From Neiella marina (lineage in GTDB: Bacteria > Pseudomonadota > Gammaproteobacteria > Enterobacterales > Neiellaceae), in the NCBI RefSeq assembly GCF_002165625.1, contig NZ_NGNS01000012.1:59693-123692 (forward strand): DNA of 64,000 bases. Direction: 5' to 3'. This document shows, piece after piece, positions 17,047 to 26,178 of the stretch (positions are counted from its first letter, which is position 1; every line of letters starts with the position of its first letter). The position numbers and the translations under genes are program-made. Under the pieces are notes generated by a model. That model was not told the origin of the DNA, ran no database searches, and saw nothing but the letters and a program-made list of their open reading frames with translations.

Positions 17047-17841
17047 ATGGTCACTCAAAATGGCAACAGTAATCTGGTGGTGCAATCTCTCTGGATTGGC
17101 AATCAACTATCCGTTCTCGAACAATTGACTATTTGTTCATATCTCGCCAATGGTCACCAGTTCCACTTGTACACCTATGGACCAGTGAAAGGTATTCCGG
17201 AAGGCACAACAATCCTAGATGCCAATCAAATATTACCAGAGCAAAGTATTTTCAAAGCCAACGGCGGCAGTCTGGCCATTTTTGCCGACTGGTTTCGTTG
17301 GGAATTGCTCTCCCAGCAAGGCGGCACTTGGGTAGATATGGATTTGGTGTGCATTAAACCGTTCGACTTTACCGAGGACGTGGTTTTTGGCAGTCAAAAA
17401 ATGGCTGAGTTAAACGTCGCCATGCTGAAATTTCCGGCCGGTCACCGAGTCTGTCAGTTTATGGCGCAGGCTTGCCGCCAGCCCACAGCGCCCTGGCCAA
17501 ATGACAAAACCAAGCATAAGATTCAGCGCTTTTTCCGCAAAGCGCTGCCGCGTTCAGCGCAATTTGGATCAAGAGGAAGTATTGGTGGTCCGAAAGGCTT
17601 TACCCAAGCAGCAAAACACTTTGGCGTTATGGATCAGGCTAAGCCCTACACTTACTTCTACCCCGTCCACGCCACCAATTGTGATGCTATTTTCGACCGC
17701 ACTTTTGCCAACGACCGACTATTCAGCAACACCTATGCATTGCATTTGTGGAATGAATATTTAGCCGCCAAGAAGATCGACAAGAATCACCAGTTCCCGC
17801 CAGATTCATTGATTGAGCAGTTGAAGCGTCAATACCTCTAG
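17047..17841 (+). CDS. GT32-like DXD sugar transferase
   Basis: A 264-residue glycosyltransferase with the DXD sugar-binding region typical of GT32 and capsular polysaccharide synthesis proteins. N-terminal LWIGNQLSVLEQLTICSYL is followed by HQFHLYTYGPVKG and the core FADWFRWELLSQQGGTWVDM, DLVCIKP. The donor sugar is unknown. It follows the GT8 gene by 8 bases on the same strand and ends 3 bases before the convergent sulfotransferase paralogue. Confidence 0.85.
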   Translation: MVTQNGNSNLVVQSLWIGNQLSVLEQLTICSYLANGHQFHLYTYGPVKGIPEGTTILDANQILPEQSIFKANGGSLAIFADWFRWELLSQQGGTWVDMDLVCIKPFDFTEDVVFGSQKMAELNVAMLKFPAGHRVCQFMAQACRQPTAPWPNDKTKHKIQRFFRKALPRSAQFGSRGSIGGPKGFTQAAKHFGVMDQAKPYTYFYPVHATNCDAIFDRTFANDRLFSNTYALHLWNEYLAAKKIDKNHQFPPDSLIEQLKRQYL

Positions 17842-17844
17842 CAA

Positions 17845-18498
17845 TCAATCGAAGCTGTAGCCAAGAATATCGATGTCACGCTTAAAGTGTTTAGCAACCA
17901 GTTCCGCGGTCTCGTCGGTATAGTAATCGTGGTAGGTTTTCCGATCGGTTGCTTTGCGCTTATGAGGTAGCTCGATAGTCGGCAATTTTAACTTGTCACA
18001 GACGCTATTGAAGTCCTGCTGCAAATTTTCGTAGTGACCGATAAAGTCAACAATGACGTTACCGTGCAAATCGACCAAGTAATCAGTTTGTAGCTCGATA
18101 GAAGTATCAATGTGGTACTGATATGGGCGCTCTGGATCAAATTTCCATTTTAAAAACGTTTCAAAATCATCTTTTCCAGCCATCACCTTAGGACGTTCGC
18201 GTTTGATGTGGTGGAACGAACTAACTTGTAAATCCCAAGGGTTGCGCACAAACACGAACTTATACAATTGCTCAAAGTAGTCGCCGGGCAGCATTTCCTT
18301 GGCTGCAATGACCTTTGAGTGACGCGGAAACTTAGAGCCAATGTGGTGCCCCGTCATTTGGCTCAACTTGCTACAAACAAACTGCGGCAAGCTATATTTG
18401 TGACCCCAGCGATACTTGGACAGAGCGGTGCGCACGCTGGTACCGCCAGTTTTGGCGATATGAACAAACAAAAAATTGTGCTTGTGAGATAACAACAT
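17845..18498 (-). CDS. Sulfotransferase family protein, paralogue 2
   Basis: A 217-residue paralogue of the protein encoded at 15336-15986, in opposite orientation. Shared runs include HIAKTGGTSVR, KYRWGH, TGHHIG, AAKEMLPG, DLQVSSF and LPHKRKA. The PAPS 5'-phosphosulfate loop (10-22) and a likely 3' motif FVRNPWDLQVSSF are intact. The C-terminal 120 residues differ more, consistent with a different acceptor. It is probably co-transcribed with the upstream WaaE-like gene, which ends 10 bases before its start. Start is ATG. Confidence 0.82.
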   Translation of the reverse strand: MLLSHKHNFLFVHIAKTGGTSVRTALSKYRWGHKYSLPQFVCSKLSQMTGHHIGSKFPRHSKVIAAKEMLPGDYFEQLYKFVFVRNPWDLQVSSFHHIKRERPKVMAGKDDFETFLKWKFDPERPYQYHIDTSIELQTDYLVDLHGNVIVDFIGHYENLQQDFNSVCDKLKLPTIELPHKRKATDRKTYHDYYTDETAELVAKHFKRDIDILGYSFD

Positions 18499-18507
18499 CT
18501 GGAGTCT

Positions 18508-19314
18508 TTATTTTAATCTGCCGTTGGGCCAGCTCTTTTCCTTCTCTGAGCTGCCGACACGGGTTAATTCAAGCAATTTCGCTTCCTTAAGAAATGCATA
18601 CATAGCTTCTACAACGGCATGGATAAAGCCTCGCCATCCTGACAAGAACATGCGTCGTAAAAAGTAACTTTTGGCAAAAATCACTGGCATCACCAATAGC
18701 AACTTGAGCCAACGACTGCGCTTACCACCGGCATATTTTTCTGCCGCTCGGAGGCTTGAATACTTGTTTTGCTTGCCAAGCAGCTTGGCCACCGAATCGT
18801 AGCCGTAGTGGTGAATACAGCCCTTTATCTTCGCCACACGACCTGTCACCTTGACATTTTCGTGTACCGATTTGTGCAATGGAAACTCAATGCGATCCTT
18901 TTTGTACACGCGGACGATTGATCGTTTATGAGACTTTGGATGCATCGCACTACCCATGAAAAAGTCTTCAAAACGAACCCGAATGGCATCACATTGATCA
19001 TCAGCAACCAAGGCAAGGATCTCGCCGAGCACAGCTGCCGGCACAACCTCATCCCCATCGAGGTTAAAACACCACTGATTGCGGCATAACTGCATCGCGA
19101 AATGTTTCTGCTTGGCGTAACCAAGCCAGTCCTGATGAACCACGGTTGCACCAAGAGCTTTAGCTGCTTCGACTGTGCCATCGGTAGAACCAGAATCGAC
19201 GACAATAATCTCATCAAGATGCTGAACACTGCGAATCGCTTGCTCGATATGCTCAATTTCATTCAGCGTGATGATAAAGACACTAACAGCTGGAGCTGTC
19301 GACGAACTGTTCAT
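18508..19314 (-). CDS. Glycosyltransferase family 2, WaaE/KdtX-like
   Basis: A 268-residue GT2 enzyme. The nucleotide-binding start SVFIITLNEIEHIEQAIRSV and DEIIVVDSGSTDGT (about 35-48) are followed by the DxD-type NLDGDEVVP (about 84-92). The family-typical HESVHENV-like segment appears as LHKSVHENVKVTGRV. This matches the LPS inner-core beta-1,4-glucosyltransferase group WaaE/KdtX/LgtF. A hydrophobic C-terminal stretch near 205-235 may contact the membrane. It probably builds LPS core together with the neighbouring transferases. Confidence 0.85.
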   Translation of the reverse strand: MNSSSTAPAVSVFIITLNEIEHIEQAIRSVQHLDEIIVVDSGSTDGTVEAAKALGATVVHQDWLGYAKQKHFAMQLCRNQWCFNLDGDEVVPAAVLGEILALVADDQCDAIRVRFEDFFMGSAMHPKSHKRSIVRVYKKDRIEFPLHKSVHENVKVTGRVAKIKGCIHHYGYDSVAKLLGKQNKYSSLRAAEKYAGGKRSRWLKLLLVMPVIFAKSYFLRRMFLSGWRGFIHAVVEAMYAFLKEAKLLELTRVGSSEKEKSWPNGRLK

Positions 19315-19501
19315 GGATGGGGTTCAAGCTCCTTGATAGCTTGGCATATCCATGCCAAGCGACACGCAACTGCCTTGACGATTAACTTCGTTTCAGGCTC
19401 GCCACTAGTTTGGGCTGATTATAGCGCCAGTTCAACCACAATGGCTGAGTCGGCCATTGTAATCAATGACGCGAGGAAATGAAAATTAGGTGGGTTAGCA
19501 A

Positions 19502-19532
19502 GCATGCTCAGTGGCTCGGCCATTAAGCATGC
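19502..19532. terminator. Nested hairpin between waaE-like gene and RRM gene
   Basis: GCATGCT (19502-19508) pairs with AGCATGC (19526-19532), and inside it TGGC (19512-19515) pairs with GCCA (19519-19522). It lies just downstream of the RRM gene stop on the minus strand. There is no U-tract. A smaller related hairpin, ATGGC/GCCAT, is at 19441-19457. Confidence 0.4.
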
Positions 19533-19541
19533 AGGAGCCAA

Positions 19542-19793
19542 TTAGCGAGTCGTTCGAGGGCGAGCTTTGTTAACGACCAAATTGCGACCAGCCAATGGCT
19601 GACCATTCAATGCTTCGATGGCTGATTGTGCTTGGCCATCATCCGGCATATCAACAAAACCAAAGCCTTTTGAGCGATTTGTTTCTCGGTCCATGACAAT
19701 GTTCGCCGAGCTGACCACGCCAAACGGTGCAAATGCTTCATTTAACCCCTCGTCAGTCAATTTGTACGACAGGTTGCCTACATAAAGTCTCAT
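19542..19793 (-). CDS. Small RNA-binding protein with one RRM domain
   Basis: An 83-residue single-RRM protein. RNP2 is LYVGNLSY (3-10) and RNP1 is SKGFGFVDM (about 42-50), both with the aromatic residues that stack on RNA bases. Related bacterial RRM proteins (cyanobacterial Rbp type, common in marine Gammaproteobacteria) bind U-rich RNA and often respond to cold; neither is shown for this one. It is monocistronic by position, with a hairpin downstream. Confidence 0.88.
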   Translation of the reverse strand: MRLYVGNLSYKLTDEGLNEAFAPFGVVSSANIVMDRETNRSKGFGFVDMPDDGQAQSAIEALNGQPLAGRNLVVNKARPRTTR

Positions 19794-19995
19794 CGGAAAA
19801 TCTCTTTCAATTCAATCAGCAATCAAGGCTGAAAACCAATACCTGCCGTCAAGCACTTGTCCTTCTGGCACCTTTGGCCAGCATAGCGGCTGTATATGGC
19901 AAAACCATGACGAATTGGTTCCAATAGTTTTTGACTCGTTAGGCAAACCACCTGACTAAGCGTTTACTGTCATTGCGATGATTCTAACTATGAGC

Positions 19996-20379
19996 CTATG
20001 AGTTGTCTTCGGAAGGCTCTTCGGTACCATCTGGATCAACAAAATAGGTGCCCCAGCCATCGTAATAAACGCCCCATTTTTCTGCGTTTTCCAGCATGGT
20101 TTTACATTCATCATCAAGTACTGCCAAATCTAGAGGCTGCTCGTTGACAACATCAAAACTAAACAGGTTGTTGCCATCTTCATCTTCCACTTGCTCGGCA
20201 TCAGTGACCTCATAACCGGCTTTAAATGCAGCGACAGCAGCGGCTTCTAATAGATTAAAATCCTCAGCTGAAAAATGATGCTCCAACACATAAAGGCCAT
20301 CTGGGTCACTACCGTCATCAAGTAATGCTTGTCGTATTTCGCGATTAAATTGTTGGAGTGATTCGAGTTCTTGATCCAT
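19996..20379 (-). CDS. rraB: Ribonuclease E inhibitor RraB
   Basis: A 127-residue acidic protein of the RraB (YjgD) family. Family features are DGSDPDGLYVLEHHFS near 20-37, FKAGYEVTDAEQVED, and the C-terminal WGVYYDGWGTYFVDP. In E. coli RraB binds the degradosome-scaffold part of RNase E and alters mRNA decay selectivity. It lies 15 bases downstream of plsC on the same strand, suggesting co-transcription. Confidence 0.88.
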   Translation of the reverse strand: MDQELESLQQFNREIRQALLDDGSDPDGLYVLEHHFSAEDFNLLEAAAVAAFKAGYEVTDAEQVEDEDGNNLFSFDVVNEQPLDLAVLDDECKTMLENAEKWGVYYDGWGTYFVDPDGTEEPSEDNS

Positions 20380-20394
20380 GTTGTTCCTTAGAAT

Positions 20395-21120
20395 TTAACT
20401 GTTAGCGCGCTGCCGCAGTGCCTGCTCGGTCAGTTCGGCAATTGTAGCAGCCATTTTTTGATGAAGCTCATCGGCAACGATACGGACATCATCAGCCTCG
20501 TTTAACTGTATCGGCGGCAGAATTCGGACCGGCACAACACCATTACTAAAGCGCTTTAAGTCAACCAGTTGAGATGTATCGGCGACGCAAATTGGCACCA
20601 GCGGCACCTTGGCTAACTTGGCGAGCCGAAATGCACCGGTTTTAAAAGGTAGTAATCCCCGGCCATAACTTCGAGTCCCCTCTGGAAACATCCATACCTT
20701 GCGCTGTTTAAGATCGATTTCGGTCGCGGCTTGGCGCAGCGTATCATTGGCTTTCCCTGAGTTACGGCGGTCAATCAATATGTTACCGCTGAGCCAAAAA
20801 AACAAGCCAAAGACAGGCAACCAAATCAAACTTTTTTTGCCAATGGTGGCTGCATTTTGCGGAAACGGTGCCGGACAAATTACCAGGTCAAGGGTGCTCT
20901 GGTGATTGCAGATTAACACGCAGGGGCCAAGCTTGTTGATGTGCTCGCGGCCGTTTACTTGCACCTTAAACCCAAGCAATGGTGCAACCCAGCCGAAAGG
21001 CCGAGAAACCCAATACACCGCATTTTTATGAAATGGTCGAAACAAACAAAGTATGAGCAAAGGCACTGCCATGAGCAGTAAAAAGCCAACACTGACAACA
21101 ACTCGGAGGGGATATAGCAT
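20395..21120 (-). CDS. plsC: 1-acyl-sn-glycerol-3-phosphate acyltransferase
   Basis: A 241-residue membrane acyltransferase converting lysophosphatidic acid to phosphatidic acid. Catalytic NHQSTLD (HxxxxD) is at about 72-78, and the substrate-binding FPEGTRS at about 146-152; LVPICV follows. An N-terminal membrane helix covers about 5-28. Start taken at the ATG 21118-21120 behind AAAGG; a TTG two codons upstream is possible. It sits just downstream of parC, an arrangement also found in E. coli. Confidence 0.9.
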   Translation of the reverse strand: MLYPLRVVVSVGFLLLMAVPLLILCLFRPFHKNAVYWVSRPFGWVAPLLGFKVQVNGREHINKLGPCVLICNHQSTLDLVICPAPFPQNAATIGKKSLIWLPVFGLFFWLSGNILIDRRNSGKANDTLRQAATEIDLKQRKVWMFPEGTRSYGRGLLPFKTGAFRLAKLAKVPLVPICVADTSQLVDLKRFSNGVVPVRILPPIQLNEADDVRIVADELHQKMAATIAELTEQALRQRANS

Positions 21121-21252
21121 GGACAATGCCTTTCATACTTATGTCGCGGCAGTATAGCCGCTTTCATTAGGCAGTCCATTGCTTGAAACAGTTATTTACT
21201 AGAGATCGCCGCCATAGTGATTTGACGGCCCAAAACTAGGTCTGACGTTTGA

Positions 21253-21275
21253 CTGCCTACCAGTTAGCGAGGCAG
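21253..21275 (-). terminator. Weak hairpin downstream of parC
   Basis: CTGCCT pairs with AGGCAG around an 11-base loop, 22 bases past the parC stop. There is no U-tract; it may only be an mRNA 3'-end structure between parC and plsC. Confidence 0.25.
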
Positions 21276-21297
21276 CCAATCGCTCCAGAGCACGAGT

Positions 21298-23589
21298 CTA
21301 GGAATCGCTATCCGGCTCAATAACCTCGGGCGTTTCTGGTTGCTCAACCAGAATTTCTTCAACACGTTGCAGGCCCCGAGGAAGTTTGTTACCGCGACGT
21401 CCACGATCACCTTTGTAATGCTCGAGATCCGCTGGCTTCAAGGTTAATTTGCGCTTACCAGCCTTCAACACCACAGAGAGGCCCGGCGGTACTAAGGCAA
21501 TCTGTTTGACGTATTCTTCGCGGCTTTGCACTCGGGCTGGCGGCACCTGGATAATTTTGTTGCCTTTGCCTTTTCCAAGCTCAGGCAGTTGATCAATCGG
21601 GAATACCAACATCCGTCCTTCGGTGGTGACGGTCACCACTAAGGCATCATCTGCAGGCACAGGTTTTGGCTCCAGCACTTTAGCGCCGGCAGGTTTGTTC
21701 AGCAGCGCTTTACCAGCCTTCTGACGACTGAGCATGGCGTCAAACTTACAGACAAAGCCATAGCCAGCGTCCGAGCTGATCAGGTACTTCTGCTCATCGC
21801 TGCTCATCAACACATATTCAAGGTTTTCTCCGGCAACCAGACTAAAGCGGCCGGTCATTGGCTCACCTTGGGAGCGCGCTGACGGCAAGGTGTGAGCATC
21901 GGTCGAGAATGTTCGCCCCGAGGAGTCCATAAACACCACCGGCTGATTACTCCGGCCTTCAGCACTGTCTTGATATTGATCGCCGGCTTTGTAGCTAAGA
22001 TTTTCTGCATCAATATGGTGGCCCTTGGCCGCTCGCGCCCAGCCCTTTTCTGACAACACCACAGTAATTGCTTCGGATGGCAGCAGATCTTTTTCGGTTA
22101 GCGCTTTGGCTTCGCTACGCTCGACAATCGGACTACGGCGATCATCACCATACTTCTCAGAGTCAGCTTGTAATTCCTTTTTCATCAAGGTTTTCAAACG
22201 ACGATCCGACGACAATAACTGTTCAAGTTTGAGCCGCTCAGCATCCAGTTCTGACTGCTCACCGCGGATTTTCATTTCTTCAAGTTTCGCCAAGTGGCGC
22301 AACTTCAGTTCCAGAATCGCTTCTGCCTGACGCTCAGAAATACCAAAACGGGCAATCAAAGCGGCTTTCGGATCATCCTCAGTGCGAATGATGTGAATGA
22401 CTTCGTCAATATTGAGGAATGCCACCAACAAGCCTTCAAGCACATGCAAACGGTCAAGCACTTTGTCGAGGCGGTACTGCAGACGTCGAACAATCGTGTC
22501 TTTGCGATACACCAACCATTCGTTAAGCAGTTTGTTGAGCGGTTTCACCTGAGGTCGACCGTCAAGGCCAAGCATGTTGACATTGACCCGGTAAGTTTTC
22601 TCCAGATCGGTCGAAGCAAACAGGTGCTGCATTAGTTGCTCGCAATCCACCCGATTTGAGCGCGGTACAATGACGAGGCGAGTTGGGTTTTCATGATCGG
22701 ACTCGTCACGCAGATCAGCCACCATACTGAGCTTTTTGGCCTGCATCTGGCCAGCAATTTGCTCCAGAATTTTGGCCCCGGAGGCTTGATGAGGCAATGC
22801 CGAAATCACAATATCGCCATCTTCGCGCTTCCACACCGCACGCATTCGAATGCTGCCTCGACCTTTCTCGTACATGGCAAGCAAATCTTTTTTCGGGGTG
22901 ATGATTTCCGCTTCAGTCGGATAATCTGGACCGAGCACAAAGTCCATCAGCTCTTCGACTGTCGATTTGGGATTATCGAGTAAATGAATACAGGCTGAGA
23001 CCAATTCGCGCACATTATGCGGAGGAATGTCAGTGGCCATACCAACAGCGATACCGGTGACACCATTAAGCAAAATATGAGGTAAGCGCGCAGGCAATAC
23101 CGATGGCTCTTTCATGGTGCCATCGAAATTCGGGATCCAATCAACGGTCCCCTGTCCCAACTCGCTCAGTAACACTTCACTAAAGCGGGTCAGCTTGGAC
23201 TCGGTGTAACGCATAGCGGCAAATGATTTCGGATCATCCGGCGCGCCCCAGTTACCTTGGCCATCAACCAGCGGGTAGCGATAGGAAAACGGCTGAGCCA
23301 TCAACACCATGGCTTCATAACAAGCACTGTCGCCGTGGGGATGGTATTTACCCAACACGTCACCGACGGTACGAGCCGATTTTTTGTATTTCGCTACTGC
23401 CGATAGGCCAAGTTCAGACATGGCGTAGACAATGCGTCGTTGAACCGGCTTCAAGCCATCACCGATGTGCGGCAGGGCCCGATCCATAATCACGTACATC
23501 GAATAGTTCAAGTACGCTTGCTCGGTGAAGCTATGCAGTGGAAGTCGTTCGATTCCTTCCAGACTTAAGTCAGCTGCGTCATCAGTCAT
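21298..23589 (-). CDS. parC: DNA topoisomerase IV subunit A
   Basis: A 763-residue ParC. The catalytic tyrosine is Tyr128 in AAMRYTE. The quinolone-resistance region reads [12 protein letters not shown] with Ser88 and Glu92 (E. coli Ser80 and Glu84), the quinolone-sensitive residues. The winged-helix/tower part spans 1-480, and the C-terminal beta-pinwheel region follows from about 500. With ParE it decatenates daughter chromosomes. It lies 32 bases after parE on the same strand, presumably one operon. Confidence 0.97.
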   Translation of the reverse strand: MTDDAADLSLEGIERLPLHSFTEQAYLNYSMYVIMDRALPHIGDGLKPVQRRIVYAMSELGLSAVAKYKKSARTVGDVLGKYHPHGDSACYEAMVLMAQPFSYRYPLVDGQGNWGAPDDPKSFAAMRYTESKLTRFSEVLLSELGQGTVDWIPNFDGTMKEPSVLPARLPHILLNGVTGIAVGMATDIPPHNVRELVSACIHLLDNPKSTVEELMDFVLGPDYPTEAEIITPKKDLLAMYEKGRGSIRMRAVWKREDGDIVISALPHQASGAKILEQIAGQMQAKKLSMVADLRDESDHENPTRLVIVPRSNRVDCEQLMQHLFASTDLEKTYRVNVNMLGLDGRPQVKPLNKLLNEWLVYRKDTIVRRLQYRLDKVLDRLHVLEGLLVAFLNIDEVIHIIRTEDDPKAALIARFGISERQAEAILELKLRHLAKLEEMKIRGEQSELDAERLKLEQLLSSDRRLKTLMKKELQADSEKYGDDRRSPIVERSEAKALTEKDLLPSEAITVVLSEKGWARAAKGHHIDAENLSYKAGDQYQDSAEGRSNQPVVFMDSSGRTFSTDAHTLPSARSQGEPMTGRFSLVAGENLEYVLMSSDEQKYLISSDAGYGFVCKFDAMLSRQKAGKALLNKPAGAKVLEPKPVPADDALVVTVTTEGRMLVFPIDQLPELGKGKGNKIIQVPPARVQSREEYVKQIALVPPGLSVVLKAGKRKLTLKPADLEHYKGDRGRRGNKLPRGLQRVEEILVEQPETPEVIEPDSDS

Positions 23590-23621
23590 AGTAATTCTGT
23601 CGTTAGCGTGTTGTTATTCTG

Positions 23622-25511
23622 TTAGTCGATACTGGCCAAATTGCCTTTGGTTTCCAGCCATTCTTTGCGGTCGCCGGAGCGCTTCTTGGCCAACAGCATA
23701 TCCATCAGCTCTTCGGTATGCTGCAGCTCATCAATGGTTAGCTGGACTAGGCGGCGCGTATTTGGATCCATCGTAGTTTCGCGCAACTGCAGTGGATTCA
23801 TTTCACCCAAGCCTTTGAATCGTTGGACGTTTACTTTGCCTTTTTTCTTTTCGGCAGCAATGCGGTCGAGGATTCCCTCGCGCTCTGCTTCGTCCAAGGC
23901 GTAGTAAACGTCTTTGCCAATGTCGATGCGATAAAGCGGCGGCATCGCGACATAAACATGTCCTTCCTGCACTAACGTGCGGAAATGGCGCATGAATAAT
24001 GCGCACAGCAGAGTGGCAATGTGTAGGCCATCGGAATCGGCATCGGCGAGGATACAGATCTTTCCGTAGCGCAGGCCACTTAGGTCAGAAGAGTTAGGGT
24101 CAATCCCCAACGCAATCGCAATGTCGTGAACTTCCTGCGAAGCAAGAATTTGTTCTGATTCCACTTCCCAAGTATTGAGGATCTTACCTCGCAGCGGCAT
24201 GATCGCCTGAAAATCTCGATCGCGCGCTTGTTTAGCAGAGCCGCCTGCCGAGTCACCTTCCACCAAAAATAGTTCGCCACGCATCGGATCATCACTAGAG
24301 CAATCCGTCAGCTTGCCGGGCAGCGCAGGCCCAGACGTTACTTTCTTGCGAACCACTTTGGCCCGCGAGCGCATCCGCTTTTGCGCATTGGAAATGCACA
24401 TTTCCGCCAACGCTTCAGCAAAATCGACATGTTCATTGAGCCACAAGCTAAAGGCATCTTTCACCACACCGGAGACAAATGCTGCCGATTGGCGCGACGA
24501 TAACCGTTCTTTTGTCTGACCAGCAAATTGCGGATCTTGCATCTTCACCGATAGGATGTAACTGCAGCGCAGCCAGATGTCATCCGGTGTCAGTTTCACT
24601 CCGCGCGGCAAAATATTGCGGAATTCACAAAACTCTCGCATCGCTTCAAGCAAGCCGTTTCGGAATCCATTGACGTGAGTACCACCTTGAGCGGTAGGAA
24701 TGAGGTTGACATAGCTTTCTTGTGGACCATCGCCACCTTCGGGTAGCCAAACCACGGCCCAGTCAACGGCTTCATTATTGGCTGCCAGATTGCCGGTGAA
24801 CGGCGTATCCGGCAACATTTCGAATTCTTTGACGGAGTCGACCAGATAGTCCTTCAAGCCATCTTGATAACACCACTCATGCTTTTCATCTTTACTCTTG
24901 TTGTGATACTTGACCTGTAAGCCAGGACATAGTACAGCTTTGGCTTTGAGCAGGTGTCGCAAGCGAGAATCAGAGAAATTGGCCGAGTCAAAATAGCGGG
25001 CATCAGGCCAGAACCGCACACGAGTACCGGTATTTCGTTTGCCAACTGTGCCAGTAACGGTGAGCTCTTGAACTTTTTCACCGTTCTCAAAGACAATCTC
25101 GTGCACTTGGCCGTCACGCTTAACGACCACTTCCAGCCTCTTGGTCAGAGCATTGACCACCGAGATGCCAACCCCGTGCAAACCACCCGAAAACTGGTAG
25201 TTTTTGTTAGAGAACTTACCACCAGCATGCAGTTTGCTGAGAATTAGCTCAATGCCCGAGACCCCATGTTCCGGGTGAATATCAACCGGCATGCCGCGAC
25301 CATCATCAATAACCTCCAATGACTGATCGTCATGAAGGATAACTTCCACTTTGGTGGCATGGCCAGCAAGTGCTTCATCGACACTGTTGTCGATCACTTC
25401 CTGCCCAAGGTGATTGGGTCGAGTAGTTTCGGTGTACATACCAGGACGGCGCTTCACCGGATCTAAACCGCTGAGCACCTCAATGGCATCGGACGTATAT
25501 TGCTCTGACAT
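23622..25511 (-). CDS. parE: DNA topoisomerase IV subunit B
   Basis: A 629-residue ParE. The GHKL ATPase domain has DNSVDEALAGH (about 41-51), DDGRGMPVD and GGLHGVGISVVNAL. The TOPRIM domain has EGDSAGGSAKQARD and DADSDGLHIATLL, which bind catalytic Mg2+. The C-terminus contains KGLGEMNPLQL. It powers ATP-dependent strand passage with ParC. The upstream genes yqiA, cpdA, yqiB and nudF are in the same order and orientation as in E. coli. Confidence 0.97.
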   Translation of the reverse strand: MSEQYTSDAIEVLSGLDPVKRRPGMYTETTRPNHLGQEVIDNSVDEALAGHATKVEVILHDDQSLEVIDDGRGMPVDIHPEHGVSGIELILSKLHAGGKFSNKNYQFSGGLHGVGISVVNALTKRLEVVVKRDGQVHEIVFENGEKVQELTVTGTVGKRNTGTRVRFWPDARYFDSANFSDSRLRHLLKAKAVLCPGLQVKYHNKSKDEKHEWCYQDGLKDYLVDSVKEFEMLPDTPFTGNLAANNEAVDWAVVWLPEGGDGPQESYVNLIPTAQGGTHVNGFRNGLLEAMREFCEFRNILPRGVKLTPDDIWLRCSYILSVKMQDPQFAGQTKERLSSRQSAAFVSGVVKDAFSLWLNEHVDFAEALAEMCISNAQKRMRSRAKVVRKKVTSGPALPGKLTDCSSDDPMRGELFLVEGDSAGGSAKQARDRDFQAIMPLRGKILNTWEVESEQILASQEVHDIAIALGIDPNSSDLSGLRYGKICILADADSDGLHIATLLCALFMRHFRTLVQEGHVYVAMPPLYRIDIGKDVYYALDEAEREGILDRIAAEKKKGKVNVQRFKGLGEMNPLQLRETTMDPNTRRLVQLTIDELQHTEELMDMLLAKKRSGDRKEWLETKGNLASID

Positions 25512-25602
25512 AAGACGGGTCGTTAATTTTAGGTTGCCTAATAGTTCAAAAAGGGCGCTGGGATGTCAACTATGCTGGCGCTCTATGGCCGGAGTACTTG
25601 AG

Positions 25603-26178
25603 CTAGGCCAGCAGAAATTTCAACATCTTGGGTAAATCTTCAGCAAAATGCTGGTAGCTGTGATCGCCTCCGGAACGAATGCGACAATCACAACGCTGGA
25701 AATATTGCTCTGCTTGGCGATAATCAAGCACCTCATCGCCAGTCTCAAGCCAAAGCTGCAGCAATTGGTCACTTTTAACATCGCGCTCAATGGCCTTAAG
25801 CTGCGCCATGTGACGTTGCCCCAAATCAATGGTATTGCCAGTGTATGGGTTAGTTTGCGGCCCTAGATAATTTTGCAACAGCTCATATGGCGCCACCGCC
25901 GGATTAATCAACACCGCCGGGACATCAAACTGTTCGGCCAAATAGTGGGCATAAAAGCCACCCAGAGATGAGCCAATCAGAGCTACCTGAGAGTCAACGA
26001 GCGCTTGTTCTACTTGACTGTTGAGTTGCCGAATAGCGGCATCAGGCTCATCAGCCAGCCGCGGCCTTACGTACCGAACTTGCGGCATATGCTGACTTAG
26101 GTATTGCTCGGTCAAGTGTGCTTTATGGGATTGCTCCGAGCTCATAAAGCCATGAATATAAAACAGAGTTTGTTGCAA
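25603..26178 (-). CDS. yqiA: YqiA family alpha/beta-hydrolase esterase
   Basis: A 191-residue alpha/beta-hydrolase of the YqiA/UPF0227 family, a carboxylesterase of unknown natural substrate. The oxyanion strand FYIHGFMSS is near residues 6-14, the nucleophile elbow IGSSLGG near 67-73, and the catalytic His lies in GGDHSYQH near 172-178. The frame starts at TTG (26176-26178) directly after the cpdA stop, with AGGG seven bases upstream; no in-frame ATG is near. This is a tightly coupled gene in the nudF-parE run. Confidence 0.87.
   Translation of the reverse strand: MQQTLFYIHGFMSSEQSHKAHLTEQYLSQHMPQVRYVRPRLADEPDAAIRQLNSQVEQALVDSQVALIGSSLGGFYAHYLAEQFDVPAVLINPAVAPYELLQNYLGPQTNPYTGNTIDLGQRHMAQLKAIERDVKSDQLLQLWLETGDEVLDYRQAEQYFQRCDCRIRSGGDHSYQHFAEDLPKMLKFLLA

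Noticed and set aside
22294..22635. 113-codon open frame on the plus strand
   Set aside because: Antisense to parC, with no independent support.
21388..23589. Reading the parC gene as gyrA
   Set aside because: Pairing with parE, the plsC neighbour, and ParC-specific sequence around Ser88 favour ParC.
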